Assembly (NCBI GenBank): GCA_964471595.1
Contig: CAYYGN010000011.1
Span: forward strand, 1-64,000
Reading direction: 5' to 3'
DNA: 64,000 nucleotides
Origin: JAGNXB01 sp964471595
GTDB lineage: Bacteria > Bacteroidota > Bacteroidia > Chitinophagales > Saprospiraceae
In this document: positions 8,880 through 17,449 of the stretch, piece after piece
How the letters are laid out: every line of letters begins with the position of its first letter
Numbering within the stretch: position 1 is the stretch's first letter
Program-made: the position numbers and the translations under genes
Notes under the pieces: model-generated
Told to the model about the DNA's origin: nothing
The model's database searches: none
Seen by the model: the letters and a program-made list of their open reading frames with translations, nothing else

Positions 8880-9308
8880 TCAGGCCGGGTATTCCACGAG
8901 GTTGCGCGCCGTCTCGAAAAGGCGGATGAACAGGTCGTAGCGGGCATCCAGCCGGAGGCGGAGCCGCTGCCAAATCACCATGGCAATGTTTTCCGCCGTA
9001 GGATTCAGGAAGTGGCCACGGTCATCGGGCGTATTGAACTCCGCCAATTCGAGGTTGATGTTTTTGTGGTCAAAATAATCCTCAACCTCCTCGCGGATCA
9101 GGTCTTTCAGGTATTTGAGGTCGATCAACATACCGGTTTCAGGATCCAGTTCTCCGACCACTTTGACTTCCAGATCGTAATTGTGACCGTGGAAATGGGG
9201 ATTGGCGCACTTGCCGAATACCTCCCGATTGCGCTGGTCATTCCAGTCAGCCCGGTGAAGTCGGTGGGCAGCGTTGAAGTGAGCCTTGCGTATGGCGGCG
9301 ATGCGCAT
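8880..9308 (-). CDS. queD: 6-pyruvoyl-tetrahydropterin synthase / 6-carboxytetrahydropterin synthase (QueD family)
   Basis: A 142-residue enzyme of the PTPS/QueD fold that converts dihydroneopterin triphosphate, in queuosine or pterin synthesis. The zinc ligands are visible as His15 (NAAHRL) and His40/His42 (HFHGHNY), and the family cysteine is Cys34 in GKCANPH. The downstream helix with LIREEVEDYFDHKNIN and the C-terminal ETARN segment fit the family. The length is slightly above bacterial QueD (about 120). Sequence alone does not separate QueD from other PTPS subtypes. No other queuosine genes are adjacent. It is transcribed alone from the region also holding the holB promoter. Confidence 0.85.
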   Translation of the reverse strand: MRIAAIRKAHFNAAHRLHRADWNDQRNREVFGKCANPHFHGHNYDLEVKVVGELDPETGMLIDLKYLKDLIREEVEDYFDHKNINLELAEFNTPDDRGHFLNPTAENIAMVIWQRLRLRLDARYDLFIRLFETARNLVEYPA

Positions 9309-9418
9309 CAGAGGTATATTCTGTCACAAACATACGATGGGAGGACGGGTTCTCACCGGATGCCCGGTCCACTTTGACCGCCGGATAATTCGGAGGGTTG
9401 CAGAGGTGCCCTTATGTG

Positions 9419-9426
9419 TACCTTTG
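9419..9426 (+). promoter_or_regulatory. Near-perfect Bacteroidota promoter (TTG-N18-TACCTTTG) upstream of holB
   Basis: TTG at 9398-9400 is followed after exactly 18 nt by TACCTTTG. This is the best -33/-7 match in the window. An ATG (9432) comes 5 nt after it and opens a 35-codon frame; the holB ATG is 117 nt away. Confidence 0.7.
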
Positions 9427-9431
9427 TCAGG

Positions 9432-9539
9432 ATGTCCACTGCGGAGTCTGTCAGCGCATCGATTCCGAACCCGGAAACCGTCAGCAGGCAGGAATGGATA
9501 CACACCGGGGCACAAGCTACCGGTGAGGACAAGGAATGA
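9432..9539 (+). CDS. Candidate small protein or leader peptide before holB (35 residues)
   Basis: An ATG placed 5 nt after a near-perfect promoter opens a 35-codon frame that begins MSTAESVSASIPNPETVS and ends GEDKE. Its stop codon is 4 nt before the holB start. The placement of ATG after the promoter is the same as for many established genes in this window. The peptide is hydrophilic and acidic, without a membrane segment. It could be a real leaderless small protein, a translated leader coupled to holB, or chance. I know of no homologue. Confidence 0.4.
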   Translation: MSTAESVSASIPNPETVSRQEWIHTGAQATGEDKE

Positions 9540-9543
9540 AAGT

Positions 9544-10695
9544 ATGACACCCTGGAACTTTGCCCAACTACCCGGACTGGAAGAGGAGAAAACGCTCCTC
9601 CGGCAGTTGTCTTCCGGAGCAAGGATTCCTCATGCCTTGTTGTTCCTGGGCGATTACGGCTCCGGTACGTTGGGTCTTGCCCTGGCCTTTGCCCGTTTGG
9701 TATTGTGCGAATCATCCGGTATGGAGGAACCCTGTGAGCAATGCCCCGGATGCCGGAAAACTGCGGGGTGGGTGCATCCCGACCTTCATTTTTCCTTTCC
9801 CGTTGTCGGAACCCGGCAAACGAGCCGGATGCATCTTGCCAGTTGGCGCTCCACCATTTCCACCGACCCCTACTTCACCCCGGCTGCATGGTTTGACATC
9901 CAGGGCGGAGAGGACAAGAAACAAGGCAACATCAATGTGGATGAATGCCACGAGATTATCGAAAAGTTGAATGTAACCGTGGTGGAAGGGGCCTACAAGA
10001 TCCTCATCCTTTGGGGAGCGGAATTCCTGGGTACGGAAGGCAACCGTCTCCTCAAACTCATTGAGGAACCACCCGACCGCAGCCTTTTCCTCATCATTGG
10101 CGCTGACACCACTCGAATTTTGCCCACCGTCTTGTCGAGATGTCAACTGATCAAGGTCAGGCCGTTCCGGGATGAAGAGGTGGCAGAAGCGCTCATTGCG
10201 CACAGCCTGGCCGGTGAGGTCGAAGCTATCCAGATGGCGTTCCTTGCCGATGGTAATATTCATGAGGCTTTTCGTCTGGCCGGCTCCGGTGAGTGGGAAA
10301 TCGCCGCTCAATTCCTGCAGTGGATGCGGTCCTGTTACAGGAAAGTGGGTATCGATACGCTACGACTGGCTGAAGCATTGGCGGCCTTCAACCGGGAAGA
10401 CCAAAAAACCTTTTTGATTTACGCCCTGCATTTTGTCCGGCAAATGGTCCGCGCCCATTCCGGGATGACAGACAAGATCCGGTTGTCCGGCGCCGATTTG
10501 CAGGCAGCGAGGGATTTGGCGGCGTTGTTTGACCTGGACCGGTTGGAAGAACTGGCCGAAATGTTCCGCCAGGCCCTGTATAGTGTGGAACGGAATGCCC
10601 AGAGCCGGTTGCTGTTTGTTCACTTGTCCGTACAAATGCATGCCCTCTTCCATGACAGGATCCGATATTTGAACACCCAAAACGTTTTTTCCTGA
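9544..10695 (+). CDS. holB: DNA polymerase III subunit delta' (clamp loader)
   Basis: A 383-residue protein of the clamp-loader AAA+ family. It has HALLFLGDYGSGT, a degenerate P-loop without the lysine, as is usual for delta'. A zinc module follows with four cysteines in the CEQCPGC region, and then KILILWGAE, LLKLIEEPP and the sensor-1/SRC region LSRCQLIKV. A frame extension of 86 codons upstream shows no AAA+ features, so the ATG at 9544 was chosen. Its TGA overlaps the ATG of ricT by one base (TGATG), which indicates translational coupling. The holB-ricT order is common in Bacteroidota. Confidence 0.9.
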   Translation: MTPWNFAQLPGLEEEKTLLRQLSSGARIPHALLFLGDYGSGTLGLALAFARLVLCESSGMEEPCEQCPGCRKTAGWVHPDLHFSFPVVGTRQTSRMHLASWRSTISTDPYFTPAAWFDIQGGEDKKQGNINVDECHEIIEKLNVTVVEGAYKILILWGAEFLGTEGNRLLKLIEEPPDRSLFLIIGADTTRILPTVLSRCQLIKVRPFRDEEVAEALIAHSLAGEVEAIQMAFLADGNIHEAFRLAGSGEWEIAAQFLQWMRSCYRKVGIDTLRLAEALAAFNREDQKTFLIYALHFVRQMVRAHSGMTDKIRLSGADLQAARDLAALFDLDRLEELAEMFRQALYSVERNAQSRLLFVHLSVQMHALFHDRIRYLNTQNVFS

Positions 10696-11924
10696 TGGCA
10701 TGTGCAGCGTGTTCATGTAAAACCGGCGGCAAACCCAAGGGATGCAACAGCCAGGGGGGTTGTACTTCGGGCGGCTGCAACCGGTTGAATACCTATGACT
10801 GGCTCAGTCAACTGGACATCCCTGATCCGTCCTCCTATGATGTGGTGGAAATCAGTTTCAAACACGGTGTACGCAAAGGATTTTACCGGCGCCCTCATGC
10901 CCTGGGTATCGTCACCGGCGATATGGTGGTGGTCGAATCTTCCGTCGGACACGATGTCGGGCGCGTTTCCCTGTCGGGAGAGCTCGTCAGATTGCAAATG
11001 AAGAAAAAGCGGATCAATGACAACCAGGTCGTGTCCAACGTCCTGAGACCTGCCAACGAGCGCGATCTTGAACGGCTGGCCGAGGCGCGAAATGCCGAAA
11101 TGCCTACCCTGGTCAGGGCAAGAGCCGTGGCCGCCAGTCTGGGTCTCAACATGAAGATCGGAGACGTGGAGTATCAGGGTGACAAACGCAAGGCAACCTT
11201 TTACTATACGGCAGACGGCCGGGTGGATTTCCGTGAACTCATTCGGCATTTTGCCGGTGAATTCAGGGTCAAGATCGAGATGCGGCAGATCGGTGCCCGG
11301 CAGGAATCCGGATTGATCGGTGGGATTGGTCCCTGTGGCCGGGAGCTGTGTTGCTCCACCTGGTTGACAGATTTCAAATCCGTCAACACCGCCGCTGCCC
11401 GTTATCAAAACCTGGCCATCAATCAGGCCAAATTGTCCGGCCAATGCGGGCGGTTGAAGTGTTGCCTCAATTACGAGTTGGACACCTACCTGGAAGCATT
11501 GGGTGATTTCCCACAGGATACGGAGCGCATCAAAACGGCCGAAGGCATGGCTGTTCTGATCAAGACGGATATTTTCAAGGGTTTGATGTATTTCGCATAC
11601 GACCGGGATCACGGCAGGGGAAAAGTATATGCCCTCGACAAGGACCGGGTAAAAGAGTTTGTCGAGATGAACAAACGGGGGGAATTCCCGGTTAGTCTCG
11701 CAGCCGAACAAGTTGTAACAGCCCCGGTGGACGATGAACATGGTTTCGATGATGACGTAACCGGAATCGTCGAGCTTCCCCCGGACAAACGCCGGAAAAA
11801 GAAACGCAGGAAGGGTCCTCCGGAAGCGGGGCAAAACCGGCAAGGAGGAGGTTCGGGCCCTACCACCCCCAGACCGCCCCGTGACGGTACCCGGAATCCC
11901 CGTAAAGGTCCTCGCGGTCGTTGA
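10695..11924 (+). CDS. ricT: PSP1-domain protein RicT (YaaT homologue)
   Basis: A 409-residue cytoplasmic protein with a cysteine-rich N-terminus (CAACSCKTGG, then CNSQGGCTSGGC), a PSP1 domain at about residues 40-270 including GGIGPCGRELCCSTWL and GRLKCCLNYE, and a basic Pro/Arg/Gly-rich tail of about 45 residues. RicT homologues form Fe-S-containing Ric complexes that influence RNA maturation in Bacillus; the Bacteroidota role is not established. The many cysteines fit iron-sulphur binding. The start overlaps the holB stop. The gldH gene that often follows ricT in gliding Bacteroidota is absent here; lpdA follows after 43 nt. Confidence 0.88.
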   Translation: MACAACSCKTGGKPKGCNSQGGCTSGGCNRLNTYDWLSQLDIPDPSSYDVVEISFKHGVRKGFYRRPHALGIVTGDMVVVESSVGHDVGRVSLSGELVRLQMKKKRINDNQVVSNVLRPANERDLERLAEARNAEMPTLVRARAVAASLGLNMKIGDVEYQGDKRKATFYYTADGRVDFRELIRHFAGEFRVKIEMRQIGARQESGLIGGIGPCGRELCCSTWLTDFKSVNTAAARYQNLAINQAKLSGQCGRLKCCLNYELDTYLEALGDFPQDTERIKTAEGMAVLIKTDIFKGLMYFAYDRDHGRGKVYALDKDRVKEFVEMNKRGEFPVSLAAEQVVTAPVDDEHGFDDDVTGIVELPPDKRRKKKRRKGPPEAGQNRQGGGSGPTTPRPPRDGTRNPRKGPRGR

Positions 11925-11967
11925 ACGAGGCATATTTTTTTCCTTTTGAATATCCAAAGCGAAGTCA

Positions 11968-13371
11968 ATGTCCTTTGATCTCATCATCATCGGTTCGGGT
12001 CCTGGCGGGTATGTAGCAGCCATCCGTGCTGCCCAGCTGGACATGAAAGTGGCTCTTGTGGAGCGGTACCCCACGTTGGGAGGTACTTGTCTCAACGTCG
12101 GATGCATCCCGTCCAAAGCGCTGCTCGATTCCTCCGAACACTTTCACCAGGCAGCTACCCATTTCAGCGATCACGGTATCGGGATTGGAAAGTTGTCTCT
12201 TGATCTGCCGGCCATGGTAGCCAGGAAGAATGCTGTCGTGGAGGCAACGGTCAAAGGGATCGAGTTTCTCATGAAGAAAAACAGGATCGAAGTCTTTCAC
12301 GGTCATGGCTCCTTTGTGGGTCCGGGTCGTGTGCAAGTGAAAAAAGCAGAAGGAGAAACAGTGGTGCTGGAGGCCTCCAAAATCATTATTGCGACAGGTT
12401 CGAAACCAGTGGTTCCGTCCGGTTTCGGTTTTGACAAGAAACGGGTCATCACCTCGACAGAAGCCTTGCAGATCGACAAGTTGCCGGGAACTATGCTTAT
12501 CATAGGAGGAGGCGTCATCGGGCTCGAGCTCGGATCGGTATTTGCACGCCTGGGCACCAAGGTGGAAGTGGTGGAATTCCTGGATCGCATAGTGGCGGGT
12601 ATGGATGGGGATTGCAGCAGAGAGTTGCAGCGCTCTTTGAAAAAACTGGGCGTCGAATTTCACCTGGGCTGCCAGGTAACCGATGTGAAGCCGGGTGCCC
12701 GAAAAGTGAAGGTGGCTTTTGAAAGCCGCAAAGACGGAACCCGTTCGGAAAAAGAGGTGGATTATTGTTTGGTGGCCATCGGGCGACGCCCTTATACCGA
12801 GGGATTGGGACTGGAGACCATCGGACTGACGACGGACGACAAAGGGCGGATTCCCGTCAACGACCACCTGGAGACAGCCGTGCCGGGGGTGTACGCGATC
12901 GGCGACGTTGTTGCCGGTCCGATGCTGGCCCACAAAGCGGAAGAAGAGGGGGTATTTGTCGCGGAGGTGCTGGCCGGCCAAAAGCCGCATATCGCCTATC
13001 ACCTCATCCCCGGGGTCGTGTATACATGGCCCGAAGTAGCCGCAGTTGGACATACCGAAGAAGCATTGAAAGAGGCGGGAACTCCCTACAAAACCGGCAA
13101 ATTCCCATTCCGGGCGCTGGGTCGGGCGCGGGCCAGTATGGATACGGAAGGGATGGTGAAGGTGCTGGCGGATGCCCGGACGGACGAGATCCTCGGCGTA
13201 CATATCGTCGGTGCGCGCGCGGCCGACCTGATCGCCGAAGCCGTTGCCCTGATGGAGTTTCGCGCCACAGCAGAAGATGCCTCAAGGATGTCCCATGCGC
13301 ATCCCACCTTCGCGGAGGCGTTCAAGGAAGCTTGTCTGGCAGCTACCGCCGACAGGGCCATCCACATCTGA
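11968..13371 (+). CDS. lpdA: Dihydrolipoyl dehydrogenase (E3)
   Basis: A 467-residue flavoprotein disulphide reductase that reoxidises dihydrolipoamide in the 2-oxoacid dehydrogenase and glycine cleavage complexes. It shows the FAD motif GSGPGGYVAAIRAAQ at the N-terminus, the redox-active disulphide in GGTCLNVGCIPSK (residues about 40-52), the NAD motif GGGVIGLELGSVFARLG, the second FAD motif VYAIGDV, and the C-terminal active-site HAHPTFAEA. The length is normal. No E1 or E2 genes are adjacent. The 3' end converges with the antiporter gene with only 3 nt between them. Confidence 0.95.
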   Translation: MSFDLIIIGSGPGGYVAAIRAAQLDMKVALVERYPTLGGTCLNVGCIPSKALLDSSEHFHQAATHFSDHGIGIGKLSLDLPAMVARKNAVVEATVKGIEFLMKKNRIEVFHGHGSFVGPGRVQVKKAEGETVVLEASKIIIATGSKPVVPSGFGFDKKRVITSTEALQIDKLPGTMLIIGGGVIGLELGSVFARLGTKVEVVEFLDRIVAGMDGDCSRELQRSLKKLGVEFHLGCQVTDVKPGARKVKVAFESRKDGTRSEKEVDYCLVAIGRRPYTEGLGLETIGLTTDDKGRIPVNDHLETAVPGVYAIGDVVAGPMLAHKAEEEGVFVAEVLAGQKPHIAYHLIPGVVYTWPEVAAVGHTEEALKEAGTPYKTGKFPFRALGRARASMDTEGMVKVLADARTDEILGVHIVGARAADLIAEAVALMEFRATAEDASRMSHAHPTFAEAFKEACLAATADRAIHI

Positions 13372-13374
13372 TGT

Positions 13375-15576
13375 TCAGCTTTCTCCGTTTTTTTTGCGAA
13401 ACAAACCGGCGATGGAATGCCCGATCTCGTCCAGCCGGTCCAGGTTTTCATCGAGAACATCCGCCAGGGAGGCATTGAGCATGTCTATCCGGGTGTGTCC
13501 GCCCAGCGCAGACTGGACCGGGTAAACCATCACGAAATTGTTGTGACGGACATTCTGGTCCAGCAAAGGCGGGATGCGCTGCATGAAAGGATGATAGGAG
13601 GGGCGGTCTCTGCGGCTGAGTATGGCGATGACTTGTTCATCCGTCTGGAGGTCGCGCAAAATGGGAGGCAGGTCTGACCAGGAGACACACACCGAAAACC
13701 GGGCGCCAATGGGATGACGGGCCTCCAATTCCCGGAAGTATTCCAGGGTAGATTCTGGCCCGAAAAAATGGAGTTCCGAGCCGGTATTGCGCGCCAGATT
13801 CCACAATTTCCCCACCCAAAACAGAAAACCGATTTCCCTCTCCGCTTTTTCAGGGACAATGACCAAATGTCGCCTTACCGTGGCCATCGGCTGGACGGTC
13901 TTGCAGATGAAAAGCGTTGTGGTTGCCTGGGCCTGTGGGCTGTCGGCCATTTGGTGGACAAAGGAATCGGCCAGGGCTTTGTCTCTCTCCAGGGGCAGGA
14001 CCAGATCGGTAATTCTGTGTTCGCGGATCACGTGGCGGATGCCATTCAGAGGGTGGATGTCGTAACGGAGGAGTTCATGGAGGAAATGATCCGTCGACGC
14101 TGCCGTCCGTGCAGCCGCCTGCAGTATTTTTCTGGCTTTCCCTTCCGCCGATGGATCCGGAGGCTCTTCCTCCAGGACATGCAATGCATAGAGGCCAGTC
14201 TTGTTGCGGCGGGACATGAGCGATATGCTGAAAGCTACCATGTCCTCCACATCGGTCACAAGGTCTACCGGTATGAGGAATCGTTCCAATGCGTCGCGGA
14301 GCCGGGAAGGTTCCTCCCCGGCTTCGGCCAGGGCTATGGCCGTAGCTCCTTTTTGGGTGGAAAGAGAAGCCATTGTGCAAGTCACGAGGATCATCAACAG
14401 GGTGCCATTGAGGATGCGGTCATCCAGGAGGCGGACCGGAGCAATTACTTCTCCGGCCAGCGCAGCCGCGTCTATTTGAGGCTGGTTGAGGACGATCTGG
14501 TATCCGACCAGGACGGCAGCCAGAGTAGCTGCGGCCTGGGCATTGCTAAGACCGAAGATGACATTGCGTTCCGCCGGTGAAAATCCGAAGGTCTTTTGGG
14601 TGAGCCAGGCCGCCAAAAACTTGCTCAATGTGGCAACTGCCGTCATGTAGAGCCCGACGCGAATGGTCTCCACGTCGCTGAAGAAAGACCTGAAATCCAC
14701 CAGCATGCCCACACCGATCAGGAAAAAGGGGATAAACAAGGCATTCCCCACAAATTCTATACGGTTCATCAACGGCGATGAAGAGGGAATGAGCCGGTTG
14801 AGGGAAAGGCCCGCCAGGAAGGCGCCTATGATGGGTTCAATCCCGGCGGCTTGAGCCAGAAAACCACCGAGAAAAACCATGCCCAGGACGAAAATGTACT
14901 GGGAAATACTGTCGCCATACCGGCGAAAAAACCAACGGGCAGCCAGAGGGAAGCCCAGCAGGACCATGACGCCAAACAACAGGACGAAGAAAGCCAGTTG
15001 CCACCAGAAGCCAGGGCCGGACTGGCCCGTAGTCAGACCCACTATAGCCGCAAGAACCAGCAAGGCCAGGGTATCCGTTATCAAGGTTCCTCCGATGGTG
15101 ATCGTTACCGCGCGATTGCGGACAATACCAAGCTTGCTGACGATGGGGTAGGCAATAAGGGTATGGGAGGCAAACATGCTCGCCAACAGGATGGAGGACG
15201 GCATGGGGAGATCCAGGACCCAAAGACTGACAACTGTACCGATCCCCATGGGGATCAGGAAAGTAAACAGACCGAATACCAGGCTTTTTCTGCTGTTCTT
15301 TCTGAATTCGCGGAGATCGATTTCCAACCCGGCGAGAAACATGATATACAAAAGGCCTACCGTTCCGAAAAGGATGATACTGCTGTCGCGCAGCATGAGA
15401 TGAAGACCGTGCGGACCAATGATGGCTCCCGCAATCAGAAGACCGATGAGATGCGGAATCCGCAGTCGATGGAGCAGGATCGGCGCAAACAGGATGATGA
15501 AGAGGAGAAGGGCAAACTGCAGGACTGGATTCTGCAGCGGCAGGCTCACATCCACAAGACCGGTGAAGAGAAGCAT
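13375..15576 (-). CDS. CPA2-family cation:proton antiporter with C-terminal cytosolic domain
   Basis: A membrane protein of 733 residues. The first 400 residues form a Na+/H+-exchanger domain with about 12 helices (FAPILLHRLRIPHLIGLLIAG, then GPHGL, LAGLEIDLREF, GGFLAQAAGIEPIIGAFLAGL). These are hallmarks of the KefB/NhaS-like CPA2 group. The last 300 residues are soluble and resemble a pair of UspA-like domains. A TTG at 15600 would add eight residues; the ATG at 15576 is chosen but the TTG is possible. The transported ion is not predictable. The region also holds long frames on the opposite strand, which are shadows. Confidence 0.88.
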   Translation of the reverse strand: MLLFTGLVDVSLPLQNPVLQFALLLFIILFAPILLHRLRIPHLIGLLIAGAIIGPHGLHLMLRDSSIILFGTVGLLYIMFLAGLEIDLREFRKNSRKSLVFGLFTFLIPMGIGTVVSLWVLDLPMPSSILLASMFASHTLIAYPIVSKLGIVRNRAVTITIGGTLITDTLALLVLAAIVGLTTGQSGPGFWWQLAFFVLLFGVMVLLGFPLAARWFFRRYGDSISQYIFVLGMVFLGGFLAQAAGIEPIIGAFLAGLSLNRLIPSSSPLMNRIEFVGNALFIPFFLIGVGMLVDFRSFFSDVETIRVGLYMTAVATLSKFLAAWLTQKTFGFSPAERNVIFGLSNAQAAATLAAVLVGYQIVLNQPQIDAAALAGEVIAPVRLLDDRILNGTLLMILVTCTMASLSTQKGATAIALAEAGEEPSRLRDALERFLIPVDLVTDVEDMVAFSISLMSRRNKTGLYALHVLEEEPPDPSAEGKARKILQAAARTAASTDHFLHELLRYDIHPLNGIRHVIREHRITDLVLPLERDKALADSFVHQMADSPQAQATTTLFICKTVQPMATVRRHLVIVPEKAEREIGFLFWVGKLWNLARNTGSELHFFGPESTLEYFRELEARHPIGARFSVCVSWSDLPPILRDLQTDEQVIAILSRRDRPSYHPFMQRIPPLLDQNVRHNNFVMVYPVQSALGGHTRIDMLNASLADVLDENLDRLDEIGHSIAGLFRKKNGES

Positions 15577-15635
15577 TGTCTTCGGGAAGGGGAAAAGCAA
15601 CCCGCATCCAATGTACGGCCTCTGTCACCAAATGT

Positions 15636-16208
15636 TCAGTTTTCTTCCTGGCACCTTTCCAGGATGTCGAGGAATTGGGCCAAATGCCGTTCCTCATGGG
15701 TGACGATGATCTCGGCGGCGGCGCGCAGCGGATAGGTAATGGCCTTGTTGGCCGGGCTGAAAATGAGCGTGTCTTTTTCCATGAGAGGGATCCAGGACGT
15801 CAATGCCGCTTTGAGGACTTCCTGCTGCCGGACAAATTCGGCCAGCGGGTCACCCTGTCCTTTGACAACTACCGGTTCCCAGACGGGAAAGGTTTTCATC
15901 CGGCGTCGTCGATCAGGGGAAACGGATTTCAAAATGAATTGGCCCAGCCATTTGGCCAGGAAGGGAATGCGTGTGATGGGGTGGAGGGGCAGGTCTCCCC
16001 GGGTTGCCTGTTCGACCAAAGGGTAGTAACTCCGGTTGATCCGTATCAGATGTTCCAGCACTTCGGCAGCGCTCCATTGATCAGGGGCAGGACGAAGCCA
16101 CCACCATCCGTCCGGAGCAGAGGCCCACTTCTCCTTCAGCGTGGCGGTCACCCGGTCTATGCGTTCCAGCCAGGAGGGTAGCAGAAGGGAAGGATGGGTC
16201 GCGGTCAT
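15636..16208 (-). CDS. DinB-like metal-binding protein
   Basis: A 190-residue protein with the DinB/YfiT four-helix layout. A helix with WSAAEVLEHLIRINRSYY supplies the first histidine, and a late helix with ITHEERHLAQFLDIL-type sequence supplies two more, giving the expected three-His metal site. The WWWLRPAPDQWS segment is typical of this superfamily. The frame extends 93 codons upstream, but that part overlaps the divergent glycosyltransferase gene and is dropped. Members include thiol transferases and damage-induced proteins; the substrate here is unknown. Confidence 0.78.
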   Translation of the reverse strand: MTATHPSLLLPSWLERIDRVTATLKEKWASAPDGWWWLRPAPDQWSAAEVLEHLIRINRSYYPLVEQATRGDLPLHPITRIPFLAKWLGQFILKSVSPDRRRRMKTFPVWEPVVVKGQGDPLAEFVRQQEVLKAALTSWIPLMEKDTLIFSPANKAITYPLRAAAEIIVTHEERHLAQFLDILERCQEEN

Positions 16209-16286
16209 GAGGCAGGTTCCGGTATGTTTTGGAGGCGGCGCCGGACCCGTAAAGATAGCGGCAACGGGGGAATGATTCGGGGGGTC

Positions 16287-16294
16287 TACCTTTG
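16287..16294 (+). promoter_or_regulatory. -7 promoter element TACCTTTG, 7 nt before a start codon
   Basis: An exact TAnnTTTG match, 7 nt before the ATG at 16302. No -33 TTG at standard distance is visible. Confidence 0.5.
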
Positions 16295-16301
16295 GGCACA
16301 A

Positions 16302-17438
16302 ATGGGTTCCCGCAGGCTCCATGTTGTGGCTTTTGACGTGCCGTACCCTCCGGATTACGGCGGGGCCATGGATATATGGTACCGTCTCGAGGCCCTGCAT
16401 GCCCTCGGCATCAAGGTGGTTTTGCACGTTTGGCAATACCGGCGTCCCCCGGCGCCTGAATTGCACGATGTTTGCGCCGAGGTCCATTATTACACCAGGC
16501 CGCTGTGGAGGGATTTGCTGTCAGTCACCAGGCCTTATATCGTGGCTTCCCGTCGGGACCCCGCATTGCTGGAGCGTTTGTTGAGCGACCGGGACCCTGT
16601 GCTGTTCGAGGGTCTGCATACAACGGCGTTCCTGGCCCATCCGGCGTTGTCAGGTCGAATGACGGTCGTGCGGATGCACAATGTCGAGCATGATTACTAC
16701 AGGCAACTGGCAAGCCGGACAACCCACCCGGTCATCCGGACCTTCTTCAGGGTAGAGGCGGTGCGGCTGCAACGCTATGAAAACACGCTCCGGTATGCCC
16801 GTTGGATAGCGGCCATCAGTCAGGAAGAAAAGAGGCAATTGGCCGCCAGGTATGGCCTCGAGCGGGTATTTCTCCTTCCTCCCGCGCATCCTTACCGGGA
16901 AGTATCCCTGTCAGGCGGCACCGGTGAATACGCCTTGTATCACGGTCATCTGGCCGTACCGGAAAACCGCGAAGCCGCGCTTTTCCTGATGCGGGAGGTC
17001 TTTTCCCGGTTGAAAATCCCTTTGGTGGTGGCGGGTCGTCATCCCGGACAGACCCTCCGGAAGACCGCAGCCCGCATGCCCCACGTACGGTTGGTGGCCA
17101 ATCCCGACAGTCCAGAAATGGACCGTCTGATCCGGGGAGCCCAGGTGGTTCTCCTTCCCGGGTGGCAGTCAGCCGGTCAACGGTTGAAGCTCATTGCCAG
17201 TCTCTACCAGGCCAGACATATCCTGGCCAGTCCGGCCATGGTGAGGGGCAGTGGTTGGGAGGATCTGTGCCTGTCGGCCTCCACGCCGGACGAATGGGTG
17301 GAGGGAATATCCAATTGCTGGGATTTGCCTGTATCAGAAGCCGAGACCGCAAGGAGAACCGAGCGTCTGAGGGAATGGGATACCGGGCACCACACTCTGG
17401 AACTGGTGCGCAGAATGGGTTTGGGCAACGGCGTTTAG
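16302..17438 (+). CDS. Glycosyltransferase, GT-B fold (group 1-like)
   Basis: A 378-residue cytoplasmic protein. The N-terminal half begins HVVAFDVPYPPDYGGAMD, the donor/acceptor loop of GT4-like enzymes, and has VRMHNVEHDYYRQLA and ISQEEKRQL. The C-terminal half contains YHGHLAVPENREAALFL, LVVAGRHPG and a late LIRGAQVVLLPGWQSAGQRLKLIASL. The last segment is the nucleotide-sugar region, though the canonical E(x7)E is weak. The sugar and acceptor are unknown. An upstream in-frame extension was rejected because the ATG at 16302 directly follows a promoter element. The gene converges with trkH, 11 nt apart. Confidence 0.82.
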   Translation: MGSRRLHVVAFDVPYPPDYGGAMDIWYRLEALHALGIKVVLHVWQYRRPPAPELHDVCAEVHYYTRPLWRDLLSVTRPYIVASRRDPALLERLLSDRDPVLFEGLHTTAFLAHPALSGRMTVVRMHNVEHDYYRQLASRTTHPVIRTFFRVEAVRLQRYENTLRYARWIAAISQEEKRQLAARYGLERVFLLPPAHPYREVSLSGGTGEYALYHGHLAVPENREAALFLMREVFSRLKIPLVVAGRHPGQTLRKTAARMPHVRLVANPDSPEMDRLIRGAQVVLLPGWQSAGQRLKLIASLYQARHILASPAMVRGSGWEDLCLSASTPDEWVEGISNCWDLPVSEAETARRTERLREWDTGHHTLELVRRMGLGNGV

Positions 17439-17449
17439 CCTGGAGCCCA

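Noticed and set aside
14837..15735. Open frames of about 290 codons on both strands over the antiporter gene
   Set aside because: They are shadows of the CPA2 membrane domain; their translations lack any recognisable fold.
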